Shown: positions 50,418 through 61,300, counted from the first letter of the stretch. The stretch is 64,000 nucleotides of DNA from Paenibacillus sedimenti (GCF_014534655.1 NZ_JACVVD010000003.1:744001-808000), one strand, 5' to 3'. Notes: generated from the sequence alone by a model not told the origin. Made by a program: numbers and translations.

Positions 50418-51410
50418 ATGTCAGCCACGATTAAAGATATCGCCCGGATATGCAAGGTTTCCGAAGGGACCGTCGACCGTGCGTTAAATGCTAGGCCGGG
50501 AATTAGCAAGAAGACGAAAGAATATATTCTTAATGTCGCGAAGGAGTTAAACTATACGCCCAATCATTTAGCCAGGGGTCTTGCCAAAGGCCGGTCGATG
50601 ACGCTCGGCGTCATTTTATTTGATGTCCGTAATCCATATTTTGCGCAGTTAATGAACGCCATTGAAGTCAAGGCCAGGGAACTAGGGTATGTCGTTTTCC
50701 CTATTTTTACTCATAGCGATACTCAAAATGAGCGGAAAGCACTCGAGCATTTCAAAACCCGGCAAGTAGACGGGATTATCATGTTCAGTGTACAGTCCGG
50801 ACATGAATTTGAAAAAGAATTGCTCGATTTAAAGATTCCCATCGTTACAATCGGAAATCGTATTTCCGGCGGGTGGACCTATGTAGGCATTAACGAGCGT
50901 GAATCGATGAAAGACGCTGTGAAACATGTCGTAAGCCAAGGTTACGAAGAAATCATCTATATTTGCCCTCCATTGACCCGCAGAGGCGAGGTCAATCTTT
51001 ACACACTGGAAGAAAGATTGGCCGGATGCCGCGAAGGTTTATCGGAGATGGGAAAAAAGGAACCGCTTGTCATCATGGACTCGGATTACATCAAGGCCAT
51101 TAGCCAAATCGATCTGGAATCCCAGCCCAAAAAAGCAGTTGTCTGCCCTGCGGATATCTATGCACTAGAAGTGCTTAATCATTATAAGAAAAACAAAATT
51201 AGAGTTCCTGAACAGATCGGTCTTATGGGCTTCGATGATATCGACACGTTGAAATATATTTCTCCAAGATTATGCTCCGTAAGATACCCTGTAAGCGAAA
51301 TAGGAATAACAGCCGTGAATCGCTTGCTTGAAGAAATCAATGGAAACCACAATAAGCATTTGAATGTGTTGCTTTTGCAGCATCAAATCGTTACGGGTGA
51401 ATCTTTGTAA
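50418..51410 (+). CDS. LacI-family repressor (GH51-linked)
   Basis: A 330-residue regulator. The N-terminal HTH and hinge are TIKDIARICKVSEGTVDRAL and LNYTPNHLARGLAKG. The periplasmic-binding-like effector domain has MGFDDIDTLKYISPRL near the end. GGAG lies 6 nt before the ATG. It is divergent from GH51 with two matching operators in the gap. The effector is probably an arabinose-containing sugar; this is inferred from the target gene. Confidence 0.92.
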   Translation: MSATIKDIARICKVSEGTVDRALNARPGISKKTKEYILNVAKELNYTPNHLARGLAKGRSMTLGVILFDVRNPYFAQLMNAIEVKARELGYVVFPIFTHSDTQNERKALEHFKTRQVDGIIMFSVQSGHEFEKELLDLKIPIVTIGNRISGGWTYVGINERESMKDAVKHVVSQGYEEIIYICPPLTRRGEVNLYTLEERLAGCREGLSEMGKKEPLVIMDSDYIKAISQIDLESQPKKAVVCPADIYALEVLNHYKKNKIRVPEQIGLMGFDDIDTLKYISPRLCSVRYPVSEIGITAVNRLLEEINGNHNKHLNVLLLQHQIVTGESL

Positions 51411-51444
51411 TGATATAGAGATGACGCCCATACTGGGCGTACCA

Positions 51445-51480
51445 CAAAAAAGGAACCGGTCATCAGGCCGGTTCCTTTAA
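51445..51480. terminator. Bidirectional terminator
   Basis: AAAGGAACCGG / CCGGTTCCTTT stem (51449-51459 and 51468-51478) with TTTTTT on the minus strand and TTTAAGTTATTTTT on the plus strand. It separates the convergent LacI and YesN-type genes. A smaller hairpin, ACGCCC / GGGCGT, precedes it at 51424-51440. Confidence 0.85.
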
Positions 51481-51481
51481 G

Positions 51482-53083
51482 TTATTTTTGTGAAGTTCTC
51501 TTATATTCTTGAATGGAGACCCCCGTCACTTTTTTAAAGCGGTGGCTGAAGTAATACGGATCCATGATTCCTACCCTCTCCGCAATCTGATAAGCTTTCC
51601 AGTCCGTCTCATTCATGAGCTTAACGGCCTCATCAATTCGAAGTTTTAGCAAATAGTCGGTGAAACTCTGCCCCATTTCTTGTTTGAAGATTCTGCTTAA
51701 GTAGCTCGAATTAAGATGGAACTTTTGGGAAACGGACCCTAGCGACACTTCGGGGTTACGGAACTCTTCCGCAAGATAAGTAAGCACTTCATCAATGATC
51801 CTGCTCGTTTTTTTGTTTCGGGTACCCTTAATATTATCCGCGGCTTCCTTAGCCAATTCGGACAACAGAAGACTTAATTCATTAAATGTTTGGCATCCGA
51901 ACATTCGATTATACAGACCATCGTTTAACAAGTCCGTACGCATCTGGGAGAAGCCCAATTCCGACATAGCGAGTAGAAGTAATGAAAGGAAATGGACACC
52001 AAGCGAGTATGCTTGTTCGATCGTCGCTCCGCGGGTAGTGGCCAAAGAAAGAAAGAGCTTATCGATGGCGTGAACGGCTTGTTCCTTTATGCCTGTCTTA
52101 ATGAAAAAAATAATCTCTTCCATCTCGGTCAATTTCAAATCCATGGCAGAATCGACAAGCCGAATGTCCTCTCCAAATGAAATGACATGGCCCCCGCCGT
52201 AGAATTTGCCATATCGTAGTGCTTCCAGCGCCTCTTTGTAGCTGTTTTTCACTTGATTGAGCTTATCGTAAACGCTTCCAACCCCTACGGTCGTTTGATA
52301 GCCCATTTTATCCTTGATGGCACGAATGGCCTGTTCCCCGATGGGCTCGGGCTCAATTGCTGCACCCCAGTTTACGATCACAACCCGTCCGCTATTATCA
52401 TGAAATACGTTAACCCCCTCACGCTCGTGCACAAGGATTTCCACAACCCTCTTGCATCCTATGCTGAGGATTAGATTTTTCTCCTCTCCACCGTTAGGTT
52501 CGGCATGAACATCCAGCACAGCAACGGAGCAGCACGTTTGAAACGGCTCTCCAAAAAAGTATTCATATCTCCGATTCAATTGTTCAAGACTAGAGGTACC
52601 CACTAGCAGGTCTAATAAAAATTTTTCTTTCAGCTCAAAAGTATTTTCCAGCAACTCCGTCTTGATTTTACGGTACTCGTTCCAATGAGCCGTCTCCTTC
52701 TCGATCGCTTCTTTCAAGTCGAAAGCCAATTTACCCAATACGTCCGGTTGAATGGGCTTTAACAAGAAATCATGGACACCGATTCTCACGCTTTGCTTGG
52801 CATACTCGAATTCCGGATAAGCGGTTAAAATCACCACCTTAATGAACGGATCTTTTTCTCTCACAAGCCTCGCCAATTCCAATCCGTCCATGTATGGCAT
52901 ATTAATGTCCGTAAAGACGATATTGGGCTTTAAAGGGTCAATCAAGTCCAACGCTTCGTTTCCGTTTGCCGCTTCGCCTATAAATTCAATTCCAAGGGAA
53001 TTCCAATCCAGGAGAACTTGAAGGAGCTTTCTTGGATTGACTTCGTCATCTACGGCAATGGCTGTTATCCTTCCATTTTCCAC
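51482..53083 (-). CDS. YesN-type response regulator (pair 3)
   Basis: A 533-residue regulator. The receiver domain (AIAVDDEVNPRKLL) has phospho-acceptor Asp59 (IVFTDINMPYMDG). The C-terminal AraC-type domain contains SLGSVSQKFHLNSSYLSRIF and AYQIAERVGIMDPYYFSHRF. It starts at a GTG with GGAGG 7 nt upstream and overlaps the kinase gene by 19 nt. It is the last gene of the importer 3 operon. Confidence 0.92.
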   Translation of the reverse strand: MENGRITAIAVDDEVNPRKLLQVLLDWNSLGIEFIGEAANGNEALDLIDPLKPNIVFTDINMPYMDGLELARLVREKDPFIKVVILTAYPEFEYAKQSVRIGVHDFLLKPIQPDVLGKLAFDLKEAIEKETAHWNEYRKIKTELLENTFELKEKFLLDLLVGTSSLEQLNRRYEYFFGEPFQTCCSVAVLDVHAEPNGGEEKNLILSIGCKRVVEILVHEREGVNVFHDNSGRVVIVNWGAAIEPEPIGEQAIRAIKDKMGYQTTVGVGSVYDKLNQVKNSYKEALEALRYGKFYGGGHVISFGEDIRLVDSAMDLKLTEMEEIIFFIKTGIKEQAVHAIDKLFLSLATTRGATIEQAYSLGVHFLSLLLLAMSELGFSQMRTDLLNDGLYNRMFGCQTFNELSLLLSELAKEAADNIKGTRNKKTSRIIDEVLTYLAEEFRNPEVSLGSVSQKFHLNSSYLSRIFKQEMGQSFTDYLLKLRIDEAVKLMNETDWKAYQIAERVGIMDPYYFSHRFKKVTGVSIQEYKRTSQK

Positions 53084-54816
53084 TCTGAATCCTCCAGGTA
53101 GGGTATTTCAATTTCGATTAACGTTCCATTTCCCGGTGAACTGCCAATCGAGTAGGACATGCTGTCCCCGTAAAAAAGTCTAAGTCTCGTTATCGTTCCA
53201 CGCAACCCAAAGCTGGAAGCATTATGAATGAGCTGCTCCTCTCCCATGGAATCCAGCTTTTCTTCAGAGATGCCTATGCCATCATCTTTAATGGATAAGA
53301 TGACCGATCTGCCTGAAGGGACGGCCGAGACGGTAATCATCCCCTGCTGTCCCATCGGCCGGATGCCGTGGTAAAGAGCATTCTCCACAAGCGGCTGCAA
53401 GGTGAGCTTGGGAACCGGATAGGTGTGCAAAGCATCGCTTAATTCATAAACTGCAGTAAACATGCCTGGGTATCTCATATGCTGAATCGTCAAATAGTTC
53501 TTGGCAATTTCAAATTCTTCTTTAAGCGAGATAATTTCATTCCCTTTGCTTAAACTCAAACGGTAATATTGGGCTAACGCGGATATCAGACGGTAGGTTT
53601 CTTCCCTTTCTCCGGCCAATGCCATGTATCCTGCAGACTCCAGGGCATTGTATAGAAAATGCGGTTTGATTTGCTGATGCAGAATATGAAGCTCCAGTTT
53701 TCGCCGAAGCGTCTGCTCCTCTTTCACGCGCTCCATTGATTGCTCTATCGTAACGATCAAACGGTTATACCGGTCCTGAAGCTGCCGGATTTCATTCGAT
53801 TTCGGATGGAGAATGACTTGCTGGTAATTACCCGTTTCCGCTTTTCTCATCGATCTTAATAAACTTAATATAGGGTAGATAATGGACCTCGTTATCCAAA
53901 TAAACCCTATAAATATAAAAACAAAATTAAAGGCGGCGATTGGGATGAGGACCCGATTCACAGCCTTGTACGGATTCGGCCATTCGCTCATGGAGAACGC
54001 GGTTGCATAGCGCCACCCGCCGACCTCCATCATGTCGAAAATGTATCGTTTACCGGATATGGTTTTAATAAAGCTACCTTCAGCATGCGTCCGAAACTCT
54101 GCCGATTCCGCAAACTGACGAAGCTCGGGATTTTCGAATTGGATCAAACGCGCGTCTTCACGATCCACCATGAGATCGTATTTCTTGCCGTCAACGGAAT
54201 GTTCATAGAGCTTTTTGATTTGGGTTAACGGAATGTTAATCATAATCACACCAATTTGCTTCGCTGTGTTCAGATCGTTCACTACACGGATCAAAGAAAG
54301 ATATGGTTCCCCTTTCGTCTGGGAATTCGGGACCCCGCCTGCATTGATCCGCCATATGAGACCGCCGCTTTTTTGTACGGCTTCCTGATACCAGGAAGCC
54401 GTTTTGATACTTGCAACATTGATCCCCAGTTGTTGAAACTCCAGGGAATAATATAAATCGTCGTTGCGGAACAAATAAACGGAGGCTACGCTCGGCTCTG
54501 CTAGGAAAATCTCGTTGAGTACCTTTTGGATACTATTGTTCGAATATACGAATCCTTCGTTTGAGAAGTCCGTCTTCATGAGCTCCTGAACCGTACTACT
54601 GGCAATCACCCTTTGGGAATACTTCGAAGTGTTATCGAACAGGGAATTCATACTGGATTGAATCGCGTATAAGCTTTGTTCGGAGACTTCCGCAATCTTG
54701 CTATCGACCAGGCTCCGGTTGAATCTTTGATACAAGACGCTGCTGATCAGCAGAGAAACCGCTAGCAAAAGAATGTAATAGGATATCATTTGTGTTCTTA
54801 TCTTGGCGAATTTCAC
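53065..54816 (-). CDS. YesM-type sensor histidine kinase (pair 3)
   Basis: A 583-residue kinase. Helices at about 11-29 and 289-309 flank a sensor domain. A HAMP region, phospho-acceptor His386 (QQIKPHFLYNALES) and an ATPase domain (LQPLVENALYHGIRPMG, IKDDGIGI, FGLRGTITRL) follow. The GTG at 54816 has GAAGGTGG 8 nt upstream; the frame opens 4 codons earlier. It is coupled to the regulator gene and follows the two permease genes of importer 3. Confidence 0.9.
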   Translation of the reverse strand: MKFAKIRTQMISYYILLLAVSLLISSVLYQRFNRSLVDSKIAEVSEQSLYAIQSSMNSLFDNTSKYSQRVIASSTVQELMKTDFSNEGFVYSNNSIQKVLNEIFLAEPSVASVYLFRNDDLYYSLEFQQLGINVASIKTASWYQEAVQKSGGLIWRINAGGVPNSQTKGEPYLSLIRVVNDLNTAKQIGVIMINIPLTQIKKLYEHSVDGKKYDLMVDREDARLIQFENPELRQFAESAEFRTHAEGSFIKTISGKRYIFDMMEVGGWRYATAFSMSEWPNPYKAVNRVLIPIAAFNFVFIFIGFIWITRSIIYPILSLLRSMRKAETGNYQQVILHPKSNEIRQLQDRYNRLIVTIEQSMERVKEEQTLRRKLELHILHQQIKPHFLYNALESAGYMALAGEREETYRLISALAQYYRLSLSKGNEIISLKEEFEIAKNYLTIQHMRYPGMFTAVYELSDALHTYPVPKLTLQPLVENALYHGIRPMGQQGMITVSAVPSGRSVILSIKDDGIGISEEKLDSMGEEQLIHNASSFGLRGTITRLRLFYGDSMSYSIGSSPGNGTLIEIEIPYLEDSEWKMEG

Positions 54817-54902
54817 CGCTGAAACCACCTTCTGTCCGATTGTTGTCCTATCTGCTCTTTTACAAGAGTTTCTCTTTATTATATATCAAGATCGCTGCGG
54901 TA

Positions 54903-55742
54903 CTAGCCCTTAATCGCTCCAGCGACGATACTCTTTTGCACCTGCTCGCTTAGGAAGATATACAAAAGAATCGTTGGAATGGTTGCTATTACCATGCCGG
55001 CTGCGATCGGACCGTACTCCGTCATGTGCAGCCCTCGAAGCGAATTAATGGCAACAGTTATGGTCATCAGGTTGGTGTTATTAATAAAGGTACTCGCGAA
55101 CATCAATTCGTTCCATGCGGCCAGAAAAGTAAATATGGACACAGAAACGAGGGCTGGCTTAATCAAGGGCAACATGATCCTGAAAAAGACTTGGTATATA
55201 TTACAACCGTCAACGACACTGGCTTCTTCCAATTCACGCGGGAGGCCTGAGAAAAATCCTACCATTATGAACATGGAGGTGGGAATGGCATTCACCGTAT
55301 AAGGGATAATCAGTGCCCATGGCGTATTCAGCAGATGGGTTTGCTTTAGAATGAGAAATAAAGGCAACAAGGTAGCATGTACCGGAATCATCAGCCCGGA
55401 CATAAATAGGACGAGTACGATTTTGCTAAGCTTCCATCTCATCCGGGTGACGGCATACGATACCATCGCCGCTAACAATCCCGAAGCGATTACCGTTATT
55501 CCGGTGTAAAACAAGCTATTTACGAAATTCCTTCCGAGCTTAGAGCCGACAAAGACGTATCTATAGTTTTCAAATTTCCAAGTTGACGGCAGTCCCATCA
55601 CATTGCTTCCAGTGATTTCAATATTTGATTTGAATGAGGTTAAGACCAGCCAAAGCAGAGGATAGAATTGAATGATTGCGAAAACGACGAGAAATAGTTG
55701 AAGAACAAGATGGGTGCTATTCCATTTTCGGGTCAGTATCAC
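54903..55742 (-). CDS. Sugar ABC importer permease, MalG type (importer 3)
   Basis: A 279-residue permease with six helices, the EAA loop ELEEASVVDGCNIYQVFFRI and a C-terminal SIVAGAIKG. It starts at a GTG that overlaps the preceding permease stop (GTGA), with GGAG upstream. It is the partner of the permease at 55739. Confidence 0.92.
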   Translation of the reverse strand: MILTRKWNSTHLVLQLFLVVFAIIQFYPLLWLVLTSFKSNIEITGSNVMGLPSTWKFENYRYVFVGSKLGRNFVNSLFYTGITVIASGLLAAMVSYAVTRMRWKLSKIVLVLFMSGLMIPVHATLLPLFLILKQTHLLNTPWALIIPYTVNAIPTSMFIMVGFFSGLPRELEEASVVDGCNIYQVFFRIMLPLIKPALVSVSIFTFLAAWNELMFASTFINNTNLMTITVAINSLRGLHMTEYGPIAAGMVIATIPTILLYIFLSEQVQKSIVAGAIKG

Positions 55743-56638
55743 TTGCCATTCTCCTCTCCTCGTACTCTAAACAACCATTGCAGCACACCATAAAAAACAA
55801 GACATTCCACCACCATAAAGACAGCCATTGCGCTTCCATACCCGTACATGTTTCTCTTAAAGATGGTGGCGTACATGAGAGTGCTGGGCACGTCCGTAGC
55901 CGGTGCCGGGGTGCCGTTCGTCATGATAAAGGTCAAATCGAAAAATTTCAGCGAGCCAATGATGGCAAAAACGATACAAACCTTCAAGATCGGAGTGACT
56001 AACGGAATCACGATGGAAAACGTTGTGCGCCATCTGGACGCCCCATCGATTTTAGCGGCGTCAAACAACTCTTCTGAGATGCCTTTTATGGCAGCATAAA
56101 TCAAAAGCATGTAATAACCAACCCACTGCCAAACGGCCGGCAGCATGATGCTCGATAAAGCCGTCTTTTCGTCTGTAAGCCAATCATGCTTCCATGCGTG
56201 CAGTCCTAATTGCTCCAACATGGTATTCAACAGGCCGTAATTCGGGTTTAATATGGACAAGAACATGAGTCCGATTACAGCTGACGAAATCGTGACAGGG
56301 ATAAAGAATAACGTCCGATAAAATTTCTCCCCCTTATTTCCTCTGGCAAGCACTAACGCGAGAAAGAACGCGAAAGGAAGCTGCAGAACTAACGATAAAA
56401 CGGCCAAGTAAAACGTATTCAAAACAGAGTGAACGAATTGCATGTCGTAAGTATCGGTAAAGAACAGATCTTTATACAACGCGAGTCCCACAAATTTCCC
56501 TTTACCGATTCCGTCCCAATCCAACATACTGTAGTAAACGGATTGGACGATCGGGATAAAACCTGCAAGTATGAACAAGACTAGCGCAGGAAGTACAAAG
56601 ACGGCAATGGCTTTCTTATCGCCAAACACTTGTTGCAT
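55739..56638 (-). CDS. Sugar ABC importer permease, MalF type (importer 3)
   Basis: A 299-residue permease (AIAVFVLPALVLFILAGF) with six helices and an EAA-like loop (EELFDAAKIDGASRWRTTFS). A G-rich ribosome site ending in GGGGAG precedes the ATG. It is separated from the binding-protein gene by a 9-bp hairpin. Confidence 0.92.
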   Translation of the reverse strand: MQQVFGDKKAIAVFVLPALVLFILAGFIPIVQSVYYSMLDWDGIGKGKFVGLALYKDLFFTDTYDMQFVHSVLNTFYLAVLSLVLQLPFAFFLALVLARGNKGEKFYRTLFFIPVTISSAVIGLMFLSILNPNYGLLNTMLEQLGLHAWKHDWLTDEKTALSSIMLPAVWQWVGYYMLLIYAAIKGISEELFDAAKIDGASRWRTTFSIVIPLVTPILKVCIVFAIIGSLKFFDLTFIMTNGTPAPATDVPSTLMYATIFKRNMYGYGSAMAVFMVVECLVFYGVLQWLFRVRGEENGK

Positions 56639-56658
56639 GGTTCTCCCCCCCTAAATAG

Positions 56659-56687
56659 AACTGGCGGAAGTTGCCTGTCCGCCAGTT
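56659..56687 (-). promoter_or_regulatory. Intercistronic hairpin between binding protein and permease
   Basis: AACTGGCGG / CCGCCAGTT, a perfect 9-bp stem with an 11-nt loop and no minus-strand T-tract. It has the same position and the same AACTGGC start as the importer 2 hairpin. Confidence 0.6.
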
Positions 56688-56709
56688 CGTTCGTTTGGAC
56701 TCTTTGTCT

Positions 56710-58050
56710 CTATTTGCCAGGATTAATCTTGCTTTGCAGTTCTTTGTTAAAATCCTCGGGTGATAGCTTTCCGGAAGTGAATTTCATCAACGAACCGAAC
56801 ATAGACTCCGTATCATTACCGGACAACATCTGATCCCACCAGTAAGAGAAGCCGGTTGCATTAGCAGAGAGCTGGCCAATCTTCACGGCAAGGGGATCAA
56901 CTTTGGAGGTGTCGCCCAGATCGCCTTTCCATGCAGAGGACCCGGAACCTGCAAAGTATACTTCCTTAGCCATCATTTCCATAAAATATTTGTAGACTTC
57001 CCATACGCGATCTTTATTTTTTACATTGGCATTCATAAAGAAAGTTTCGCCGGAACCGCCATGCCATTCGTCGACATTGCCTTTCCCTCCTGGAATCGTC
57101 GGGAATTTCACGACGTCGACCTTACCTTTAACCGGAGAGTCCGGTGCATTGATCTGCCCGTTCACCCATGCTCCCATGTACAACATGGCAGTTTTGCCGG
57201 TTAAGAACATATTGACCGACTCGTCATAGGAAGTCCCTAATGGATTATCCCCGAACGCTTTGGCGTCAAGCAGTTCCTTCAATCTGCGGCTGGCTTCCTG
57301 GAATTCCGGAGTGTTGAAGGATCCTGTCTTATTCAGAGCGGCATTGACGGCAGCTGTTCCCCCCATCCGAATGTCCAATATGGAGTTCCACATCATGACC
57401 GGCCACCTGTCTTTAGCTCCAAGTGCGATGGGCGTTATGTTCTTGGCCTTAAGAGCGTTAATGTCAGCTACCAGGTCGTCCCATGTAGCAGGAATTTTAG
57501 CGCCTGCGGCTTGGAATAGCTCCGTATTGATATAAAGGTTAGCCGTTGCGATATTGGTAGGAAGACCGTAAAGCTTATTGTCAAATGTGAAGTTGTCCGT
57601 AGTTCCTGGAACCAGCTTGTCGATGGTTCCGTCTTTTACAAGATCCTGCAGCGGTAAAATACGGTTACCAGCGACGAACGGCTGGGCAAAGCCTCCTCCC
57701 CATGAAAAGAAAATATCGGGCAAATCATTTGCGGCTGAAGCCGTTTTTATCTTGGTTTTGTAGGCTTCTCCCCCGACTCCCGTATGTTCGATTTCTACAT
57801 TGGGGAACTTAGCCTTTGTCGCTTCCAACGCTTTGTAAAAGCCGATAAATCCTCCGTCCTTGGAGTTAGGGTCGGAAAACTGCGACCACATCGTGATCTT
57901 AATTTTCTCAGCTGGAGCACTCGTAGTTGCCTTTGGCGACTGGGAGTCTGCCGGTTTTTGGCTTTCTGTTGTGGAACTGCCGCACGCGGCAAGCGTCACC
58001 GATAGGATTACAGCCAAACTCAAACTTGCCATCTTCCTGAACATCTTCAT
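56710..58050 (-). CDS. Sugar-binding lipoprotein (importer 3)
   Basis: A 446-residue extracellular solute-binding protein. The signal MKMFRKMASLSLAVILSVTLAAC gives Cys23, with a Ser/Thr/Pro linker after it, then a MalE/UgpB-like fold. It heads the operon SBP-permease-permease-kinase-regulator. With the GH30, GH42 and GH51 neighbours it probably binds galactose- or arabinose-containing oligosaccharides. A cre-like site overlaps its leader. Confidence 0.92.
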   Translation of the reverse strand: MKMFRKMASLSLAVILSVTLAACGSSTTESQKPADSQSPKATTSAPAEKIKITMWSQFSDPNSKDGGFIGFYKALEATKAKFPNVEIEHTGVGGEAYKTKIKTASAANDLPDIFFSWGGGFAQPFVAGNRILPLQDLVKDGTIDKLVPGTTDNFTFDNKLYGLPTNIATANLYINTELFQAAGAKIPATWDDLVADINALKAKNITPIALGAKDRWPVMMWNSILDIRMGGTAAVNAALNKTGSFNTPEFQEASRRLKELLDAKAFGDNPLGTSYDESVNMFLTGKTAMLYMGAWVNGQINAPDSPVKGKVDVVKFPTIPGGKGNVDEWHGGSGETFFMNANVKNKDRVWEVYKYFMEMMAKEVYFAGSGSSAWKGDLGDTSKVDPLAVKIGQLSANATGFSYWWDQMLSGNDTESMFGSLMKFTSGKLSPEDFNKELQSKINPGK

Positions 58051-58073
58051 TTTCTTTGCCTCCCCACTATTTA

Positions 58074-58087
58074 TAAAACCGCTTACA
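58074..58087. promoter_or_regulatory. cre-like site before importer 3
   Basis: Minus-strand TGTAAGCGGTTTTA matches 13 of 14 cre positions, 24 nt before the binding-protein ATG and downstream of the likely -10, a road-block position. Confidence 0.5.
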
Positions 58088-58194
58088 TTTACTATAATAC
58101 AATTTTCTTAGCTGTCGAAAAATGTAATCGCTTTACTAAAAGATAGAATCTTTTTACTCCAGTCACTCTTCGATTTATGATAACTTACGCAAGA

Positions 58195-58234
58195 GTAAAA
58201 ACGGCAGTCCCAACATCTTTGTCGGGGCCGCCGT
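58195..58234 (-). terminator. Terminator after GH30 gene
   Basis: The minus strand folds as ACGGCGGCCCCGACA with TGTTGGGACTGCCGT (one mismatch and two G-U pairs, AAGA loop), followed by TTTTTAC. It lies about 130 nt past the GH30 stop. Confidence 0.65.
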
Positions 58235-58366
58235 TGCACGATCTATAATACTATAGGATAAACGTCTACTTCGTCAGCTATTTCTGCTGTAAAGTCAAAA
58301 AAAAGATAGAACGACCCACTATCGTCAATCTTACAACGACTTCATGAATCGATCTACCCCGATTTA

Positions 58367-61300
58367 TTATTGTTCCACCTTAATCCAGCTTAACATCGGT
58401 TTGGAACCGCCTGCCTTAACGGCTTTCACGATGAGTTCACCATCAGTCACAACGATGCTATCGAACGTCTTCGCCTCTTGCTTCGAACCGATAACATAAC
58501 CGGTCAGCTTGGTTTCTCCATTGATGGTCACGTTCATGATCCGATCGCTTGCTTTCCACGGATCGAAGAAACCGACAGTCACTTTGTAAGGGCCATTCGG
58601 AATCTGGAAGCGATAAGCAATCCCTTTGCCGTTATCGTTCCCATCGAATTGGCGAATCGATTCGTACGCGTCTGTCGGACTGCTGTGTGCCCAGGTCAGT
58701 CCGTCATCGGCTTCGTAGCCCCAATTGATTCCTGTAACGGGATCTCTGCCATAAGGCTGCTCTTCCAATGTCTGCAGCGATCCGAACATCTCGCCTTCCT
58801 CCAATTGGAGAGGTGTACCGTCGCCAGCGTCAACATAGAACAGAACCTTACCGGCGTTCCCGATTGGAGTCGCCTCTATCGGCTCTGACGCTGCTTCCTC
58901 CCCTTCTCGGATAGCGATAACCGTGAATGAATAAGTAACGTCGTTATCCAGTCCTGTAATGATCATAGAACCCGGATTGGCTGATATTTCTGTGGAACCG
59001 GTTTCGCCTCCACTTGTGGGCCTGTAACGGATCACATAAGAATCCGCTCCGTCGACTTCGCTATATTGAAGCGCTACTTGCCGATCGCCTTCTTTCACCT
59101 GATAGATTTCCGGACTAGATTTGAAGTTATCCGTCTCGCGCGCGATTTTTAAATAAGCGAATTCTGCATCAGCCCAGCTGTGAAGACCGGCGCGACCGCT
59201 CGTGTAAAACGTATCTGTCAGGTCAAATACCGGTTTCCCGTCGATAAAGGCCTGAATTCTTTTCCCGTTCAACCGAACATCTAATTGATAAAGCTCACCC
59301 AGCTTCGCAGTGAATGGGACGGAGCCAGCCAGATTTTGACCGTCTCTGCGAATGATCAGCGCGCCGTTCTCGTAACCGAACATATACCCCTTCTCGAAGC
59401 TGCTTCCACGGAAAGCGATTCCCCAATCAGCTCCTGCCGTTGCGTGTTTGACAATCGCCGTGATTGTGCCATCGATCAGCTGCATTCCGTTGACGCTGAG
59501 TTCCCCTTGGTGATCTCCTCCGGAAACATGCTTCAACAGTCCGTCTTCCATTCGCCACATACTAAGATCCTGCTGGTAACGTGTCATGTCACCTTTCTCA
59601 AAATCGTCTTCATGGCGAACCTCATATGCTTTCGGCGTTACTACCGCTTCCGTGAAACCGGTACCGTTACCGCCTTTGCCGATTGAGGTCACACGAACGG
59701 CAAACGGCGACCCGTTGGTCAAACCTTCCAACTCGATGGAACTTTTGTTGATGCTTTTGGTAGAAATGATTTGCGAGCCAGAAATGACCTGAACGATATA
59801 GCCGGAGGCTCCTTCCACCGGACTGATTTCAAGGTGCGCTTTGGTATCGGCCGGAATAGCCATAATTTTGGTAGGAGCCGATATATCGGGCTTCACTTGA
59901 AATTCAGAAGAAGGCGGACTAACATCTAAGCCATCAACCGCTTCCACGACAGCGTAATAGTTTGTGCCGTTCACGAGACCTTCGACTTGAAGCGTCCCGG
60001 TCGGATTTTCGCTTATTAGCTCTTTATCATAATTGCCGTGCTGAGTTCCATAACGAACGCGATAGGCGGGAACACTTATTTCCAAGTCATAGATTGCCTT
60101 AAAACCGCCGTCTGTACCTGTTGATGCGATAACGGTCGGTGCCAGCAGCTCCGGCGTACCGTAACCCTTCTTCGAAGGTGGTCCGAACCCGTTCTGGTTG
60201 CCTGCTCGAATGGTGACAGCATATTGTTTGCCGTTTTCAAGACCTTGAATAATGAACGAGTTTTCAGACATCAGCGTTAGCTTTTTTTCCTGTTTGTCGT
60301 TTTTCGCGCTGTAACTCACTTCATATTCGTATGCTCCTTTCGGTGCATTGAATTCGACTTTCAGCCCTTTATTCATAGGCTTTACGTTAACAATCTCTGG
60401 AGCTTCCGGCTTCTTGTTCGCCTTAATCAGATCTCCATTCAGTGTCACGACAGAACGGGCGGGAATAACGGTTTCGAATGTTCCATCCGTCTGAACCGGT
60501 GCATCCTGTCCACGAGTAAGATCCTTGTCGGCTGATGTGATGTACGGCTTCATAACAGAAATAGCGTCTTTATTATCAAGACCGCCTAATGAAAGCTTGA
60601 TGCGTTTGTCCTCCTGGCTGTCGTTGACGAAAACAGCTGTTACCGTTTTCTCTCCGTCATGCTTGTAAGCAGATCCTAGCAGCCCGCTCCGCGCTTGCTC
60701 GTCCAACCCCGTAAGCGCAATGCGATCGGCACCTGGACGAATAAATTTGCTATAATTGCCAAGCGCCCACAAGATTTTCGAAGTGAGGATGTTCTGCTCG
60801 TCCCCGGCATTGTTGAAATCTGTGTAGATTAATCCATCTTTATAATCTTCTTTTGAGACTGCTGTCCACCACTGCCATGCCGACGCATTCGCCCGTTCCA
60901 AATCAAAATGTATCGTTCGGGCAACATGAAGTGCAGGATCGATGCCCAGGTCGCGTCCCGGCCCGTATGAACCGAGAATGCAATACTCGGTCATCCAATA
61001 TTTGGCGGCCGCATCGTATTTTTTCAGGTTAGCAAGCAGCAGCTCCCTTAGTTTGCCGAGACGGTCGTCGTCCGGTTTACTATAATCGGACCAGTAGGAA
61101 TGCGATGCAATTTTATTGCCGATCGCCTTCTTTAACTCCGGATCACCGAGCATGTCTTTGATATACTCGCGGTATTTGCCGAGTCCCAGATTATTAGCGC
61201 CGGCGTTGTACTGTTCTTTATTCGCGAACGATTTGTATACATCGTCGTCGAGCAGCGCAGTTATTTCCACGCCGTCTGGCGCACTGATTTGCGCAGTAAG

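Larger units (their letters stand above)
58051..58366. other. Importer 3 promoter region and GH30 terminator region
   Basis: 315 bp without a gene. From right to left on the minus strand it holds the GH30 terminator hairpin (58201-58234), a TTTTTACT box (58151-58158, similar to 23843-23850), a weak cre-like sequence near 58125 and a better one at 58074-58087. TATTAT near 58095 could be the -10. Confidence 0.5.
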
